Assembly: GCA_946478765.1 (NCBI GenBank)
Contig: CAMLDH010000128.1
Coordinates: 1-9,454 of the forward strand
Length of the DNA stretch: 9,454 nucleotides
From: an uncultured Oxalobacteraceae bacterium
Lineage (GTDB): Bacteria; Pseudomonadota; Gammaproteobacteria; Burkholderiales; Burkholderiaceae
Reading direction: 5' to 3'
Shown one piece after another: positions 6,573 to 9,454 of the stretch. A program made the translations under genes and the position numbers. The number at the start of each line of letters is the position of its first letter. The first letter of the stretch is position 1. The notes under the pieces are model-generated. The model did not search any database. It saw only the letters and a program-made list of their open reading frames with translations, and was not told where the DNA came from.

Positions 6573-8479
6573 TCGGCATTGTTGACATGCGCGGAACGCG
6601 GGAGATCGACCGGCAATTGCTCGATCGGATGAACGAGACCCAGCATCATCGCGGACCGGTCGAGGGCGGATTGCATATCGAACCCGGACTCGGATTCGGA
6701 CACCGCAGGCTCTCCATCATCGACCTGTCGTCCGGGCAGCAACCGCTGTTCAATGAAGATCACAGCGTCGTTGTCGTGTTCAACGGCGAAATTTACAACT
6801 TCCGGCAATTGATGCAAGAGTTAACCGCGCTCGGCCACACCTTCCGCACCCACTGCGACACAGAAGTCATTGTGCACGCGTGGGAGCAATGGGGCGAAGC
6901 CTGCGTGGAACGATTGCGCGGCATGTTTAGTTTCACAATATGGGATCGCAACAAGAAAACGCTGTTCCTTGCGCGCGATCGCCTCGGCATCAAGCCGATG
7001 CATTACGCGCTCCTGCCGGATGGCATGTTCATCTTCGGTTCGGAATTGAAATCGCTGCTCGCAGTGCCCGCCTTGCCGCGCGAGATCGACCCGCGTGCAG
7101 TGGAAGACTATTTCGCGTACGGCTACGTGCCCGAGCCGCGCACCATCTTCAAAAACGCATTCAAATTGTCACCCGGTCATACCCTGACATTGCGTATCGG
7201 CGACACGAATGCGCATCCCCAACAATATTGGGATGCGCCCTTCAAGCCACATGCGGCAATGTCGGAGCAAGAGGCTGAACGGCAATTGATCGAACACCTG
7301 CGCGAAGCGGTGGAAAGCCACATGATCGCCGATGTACCGCTAGGCGCCTTCCTGTCTGGCGGCGTCGATTCCAGCGCGATCGTCGCGATGATGGCGGGCC
7401 TCACCAACGAGCCGGTCAACACTTGCTCGATCGCGTTCGACGATCCCGCGTACGATGAATCCGCATTCGCCGCGCAAGTCGCCAGGCAATACCGGACGCA
7501 CCATCACACCGAGACGGTCGACAAGGATGATTACGGGTTGATCGACACGCTGGCGCAACTTTACGACGAACCGTATGCCGACAGCTCCGCGATCCCTACC
7601 TACCGCGTTTGCCAGCTGGCGCGCAAGCGCGTGACGGTGGCGCTTTCCGGCGACGGCGGCGACGAGAATTTTGCCGGCTACCGGCGTTATCGTTATGCAA
7701 TGGCGGAACAAAGCGTACGCTCGGTGCTGCCGCTTGCATTGCGCAAGCCGCTGTTCGGCTTGCTGGGGAAATACTATCCGAAGGCCGACTGGGCGCCGCG
7801 CATGTTCCGCGCCAAGACCACCTTCGAAGCGCTGTCGCGCGACCTGGTGGAAGGTTATTTCCACGGTGTGTCGATCCTGCCGGACCGCGTGCGCGATCAA
7901 CTCTTCAGCGACAAATTCCGCCGCGACTTGCAAGGCTATCGCGCAATTGAAGTGATGCGCGGCCATGCCGCGAATGCGCCGACCGACGACCCGTTGTCGC
8001 TGGTGCAGTATCTCGATCTCAAAACCTACCTGCCCGGCGACATCCTGACCAAGGTCGATCGCGCCAGCATGGCGCACGCGCTGGAAGTGCGCGTGCCGCT
8101 GCTCGACCACAAGTTCGTCGAATGGGTATCCGGCCTGCCCTCGTCCATCAAGCTCAAGAGCGGGGAAGGCAAGCATATTTTCAAGACATCACTCAAGCCG
8201 CATCTATCCAACGATATTTTGTACCGGACCAAAATGGGTTTTTCGATTCCGCTCGCAGCCTGGCTGCGCGGCCCATTGCGCGAAAAAGTGCGTGCCGCGG
8301 TACTCAATCCGGCATTGCTCGATACCGGCATCTTTAATGAAAGCACTCTGAAGAAAATGGTCGATCAGCATCAATCGGGAATGAAGGACCACAGCGTGTC
8401 GCTGTGGTCGGTGCTGATGTTCGATGCATTTCTGCGTGCAAATGGCGCATCCAGCGCCGCGACGGCCGGAAGGATTTAA
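6560..8479 (+). CDS. XrtA/PEP-CTERM-type amidotransferase (asparagine-synthetase-like)
   Basis: A glutamine-dependent amidotransferase of 639 residues, resembling AsnB but belonging to the exosortase-locus group (TIGR03108, about 630, from memory). It probably converts a sugar carboxylate to an amide rather than making asparagine; this is inference from context. The start at 6560 is fixed because the N-terminal nucleophile must be Cys2 (MCGIVGIV); the in-frame ATG at 6521 would bury it. The glutaminase domain keeps Arg50, Asn75 with Glu77 (NGEIYN) and the DTEV loop near residue 100. It has Val34 where the RGPD motif normally has Asp. The synthetase domain has the ATP-binding SGGVDS loop at 266-271, ALSGDGGDENFAGY and KVDRASMAHALEVRVPLLDH, then the KMGFSIPLAAWLRG tail. 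No clear ribosome binding site precedes the start; it overlaps the upstream stop by 13 bases, so coupling is likely. Confidence 0.93.
   Translation: MCGIVGIVDMRGTREIDRQLLDRMNETQHHRGPVEGGLHIEPGLGFGHRRLSIIDLSSGQQPLFNEDHSVVVVFNGEIYNFRQLMQELTALGHTFRTHCDTEVIVHAWEQWGEACVERLRGMFSFTIWDRNKKTLFLARDRLGIKPMHYALLPDGMFIFGSELKSLLAVPALPREIDPRAVEDYFAYGYVPEPRTIFKNAFKLSPGHTLTLRIGDTNAHPQQYWDAPFKPHAAMSEQEAERQLIEHLREAVESHMIADVPLGAFLSGGVDSSAIVAMMAGLTNEPVNTCSIAFDDPAYDESAFAAQVARQYRTHHHTETVDKDDYGLIDTLAQLYDEPYADSSAIPTYRVCQLARKRVTVALSGDGGDENFAGYRRYRYAMAEQSVRSVLPLALRKPLFGLLGKYYPKADWAPRMFRAKTTFEALSRDLVEGYFHGVSILPDRVRDQLFSDKFRRDLQGYRAIEVMRGHAANAPTDDPLSLVQYLDLKTYLPGDILTKVDRASMAHALEVRVPLLDHKFVEWVSGLPSSIKLKSGEGKHIFKTSLKPHLSNDILYRTKMGFSIPLAAWLRGPLREKVRAAVLNPALLDTGIFNESTLKKMVDQHQSGMKDHSVSLWSVLMFDAFLRANGASSAATAGRI
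8387..8409 (+). other. Perfect 10-bp inverted repeat with 3-base loop inside the amidotransferase gene
   Basis: Arm GACCACAGCG (8387-8396), loop TGT, arm CGCTGTGGTC (8400-8409). It starts about 90 bases before the stop codon and would form a strong RNA hairpin. No T-run follows (GGTGCTGATG), so it does not look like an intrinsic terminator. It also encodes the conserved DHSVSLWSV segment, so coding constraint could explain it. Confidence 0.55.
8468..8474 (+). promoter_or_regulatory. Strong ribosome binding site (GGAAGGA) of the last glycosyltransferase
   Basis: GGAAGGA ends six bases before ATG 8481 and lies in the final codons of the amidotransferase gene. It is the strongest Shine-Dalgarno sequence in the window and fixes this start. 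Confidence 0.75.
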
Positions 8480-8480
8480 C

Positions 8481-9454
8481 ATGCGCATTCTCCATATTCT
8501 CGATCACTCGATTCCTCTGCACAGCGGCTATACCTTTCGCACACGCTCGATTTTGCGCGAACAGCAGGCGCTCGGATGGGAAACCTTTCATGTCACCGGC
8601 TCCAAGCAGGGATACGGCGCCAGCCTGGAAGAAGACGTGGATGGCCTGCACTTCTATCGGACCCCTATCGATAACGGCTTCTTTGCGAAGCTGCCGGTCC
8701 TGAATCAGAAAGAAGTGATTGACGGCCTGGCTCGGCGCTTGGCGCAAATCATTCCGGTAATCCGGCCCGACGTGCTGCACGCGCATTCACCCTGCCTGAA
8801 TGCGATTGCGGCTTTGCGCGCCGGGAAAAAATTCGGCATTCCCGTCGTGTACGAAGTGCGCGCCTTTTGGGAAGACGCCGCAGTGGATCACGGCACCAGC
8901 AAGGAATTCGGACTGCGCTATCGCTTGACGCGCGGCCTCGAAACCCATGCGTTAAGACGGGTAAATGCAGTCACCACAATTTGCGAAGGCTTGCGCAAAG
9001 ACATCGTGCAACGCGGGATTCCGGCCGACAAGGTCACAGTCATTCCGAATGCGGTCGACATCGATAAATTCGCCACCGGCGGCACGGCCGACCATGCGCT
9101 CAAAAACATATTGGGATTGCAGGGCAAGCGCCTGATCGGTTTCATCGGCTCGTTCTATGCGTATGAGGGCCTCGACATGCTGCTGCGGGCGCTGCCGCTG
9201 ATGCTGTCCGGTGCACCGGATTTACGCATACTGATGGTAGGCGGCGGACCGCAGGATGCGAACCTGCGGCAACTCGCGAAAGAACTGAATATCGAAGACA
9301 AGGTCGTGTTTGCCGGCCGCGTACCGCACGAGCAGGTGCAGCAATATTACGATCTGCTCGACGTGCTGGTGTACCCGCGCCTGTCGATGCGCTTGACCGA
9401 TCTGGTGACGCCGTTGAAACCGCTGGAGGCGATGGCGCAGGGCCGATTGCTGGC
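8481..9454 (+). CDS. Exosortase A-associated glycosyltransferase, TIGR04063/Daro_2409-like (5' part; runs past the window end)
   Basis: The frame is open from ATG 8481 to the last base, giving 324 residues of a family of roughly 400. My translation opens with MRILHILDHSIPLHSGYTFR, the hallmark N-terminal loop of the XrtA-linked Daro_2409 group. It continues with VLHAHSP (GT4-like), VVYEVRAFWEDAAVDHGT, IPNAVDIDKF, LIGFIGSFYAYEGLD and LRILMVGGGP, and ends in TPLKPLEAMAQG. In the E-x7-E region only the second acid, Glu316, is present, with Leu eight residues before it and Lys three before it; this matches the subfamily style seen in the transferase at 2597. It is a cytoplasmic GT-B glycosyltransferase expected to extend the repeat unit. 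One base separates it from the preceding stop. Donor and acceptor are not readable. Confidence 0.9.
   Translation, partial: MRILHILDHSIPLHSGYTFRTRSILREQQALGWETFHVTGSKQGYGASLEEDVDGLHFYRTPIDNGFFAKLPVLNQKEVIDGLARRLAQIIPVIRPDVLHAHSPCLNAIAALRAGKKFGIPVVYEVRAFWEDAAVDHGTSKEFGLRYRLTRGLETHALRRVNAVTTICEGLRKDIVQRGIPADKVTVIPNAVDIDKFATGGTADHALKNILGLQGKRLIGFIGSFYAYEGLDMLLRALPLMLSGAPDLRILMVGGGPQDANLRQLAKELNIEDKVVFAGRVPHEQVQQYYDLLDVLVYPRLSMRLTDLVTPLKPLEAMAQGRLL

Noticed and set aside
7340..8176. 278-codon minus-strand open frame opposite the amidotransferase
   Set aside because: Shadow frame through the conserved synthetase domain; no family features.
8387..8409. Hairpin considered as an intrinsic terminator
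   Set aside because: No T-run follows and translation continues through it for another 70 bases into a closely coupled gene.

Overview
The window is a compact, single-strand stretch of a Gram-negative exopolysaccharide locus of the exosortase A (XrtA/PEP-CTERM) type. The high-GC codon usage, the gene content and order, and the protein families point to a betaproteobacterium. Something near Oxalobacteraceae is my guess from general resemblance, not from a search.

Layout, all on the + strand: (1) 1-625, 3' part of wecB, a non-hydrolysing UDP-GlcNAc 2-epimerase; (2) 631-1509, NodB-type polysaccharide deacetylase of the XrtA-associated subfamily; (3) 1506-2594, FemAB-like GNAT protein; (4) 2597-3856, GT4-type glycosyltransferase (TIGR03087-like); (5) 3853-5379, exosortase A fused to an EpsI domain; (6) 5388-6572, second GT4 glycosyltransferase (TIGR03088-like); (7) 6560-8479, asparagine-synthetase-like amidotransferase of the XrtA type; (8) 8481-9454, 5' part of a third glycosyltransferase (TIGR04063/Daro_2409-like), cut by the window end. 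Both edge genes are incomplete only because the window stops.

Neighbouring genes are 1-8 bases apart or overlap by 4-13 bases. This looks like one polycistronic unit with translational coupling. There is no intergenic region long enough for a promoter or operator, and no stretch above 10 bases without a gene. I saw no tRNA, rRNA, CRISPR array, insertion sequence, attachment site or intrinsic terminator.

Proposed working model: WecB supplies a ManNAc-type nucleotide sugar. Three cytoplasmic GT-B glycosyltransferases build a lipid-linked repeat. The deacetylase, FemAB-like protein and amidotransferase modify the sugars by N-deacetylation, possible aminoacylation and amide formation. XrtA in the inner membrane cleaves PEP-CTERM-tagged exported proteins at the same surface. 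The family assignments are strong. The chemistry of the polymer and the order of modifications are inference. No PEP-CTERM substrate and no PrsK/PrsR-type regulator is encoded here.

The locus type is already described in the literature. The least ordinary details are a valine replacing the near-universal Asp of the RGPD motif in the amidotransferase, an in-phase A-AAA-AAG heptamer and an A8 run inside two glycosyltransferase genes, a perfect 10-bp hairpin inside the amidotransferase gene, and non-ATG, coupled starts (TTG, GTG).
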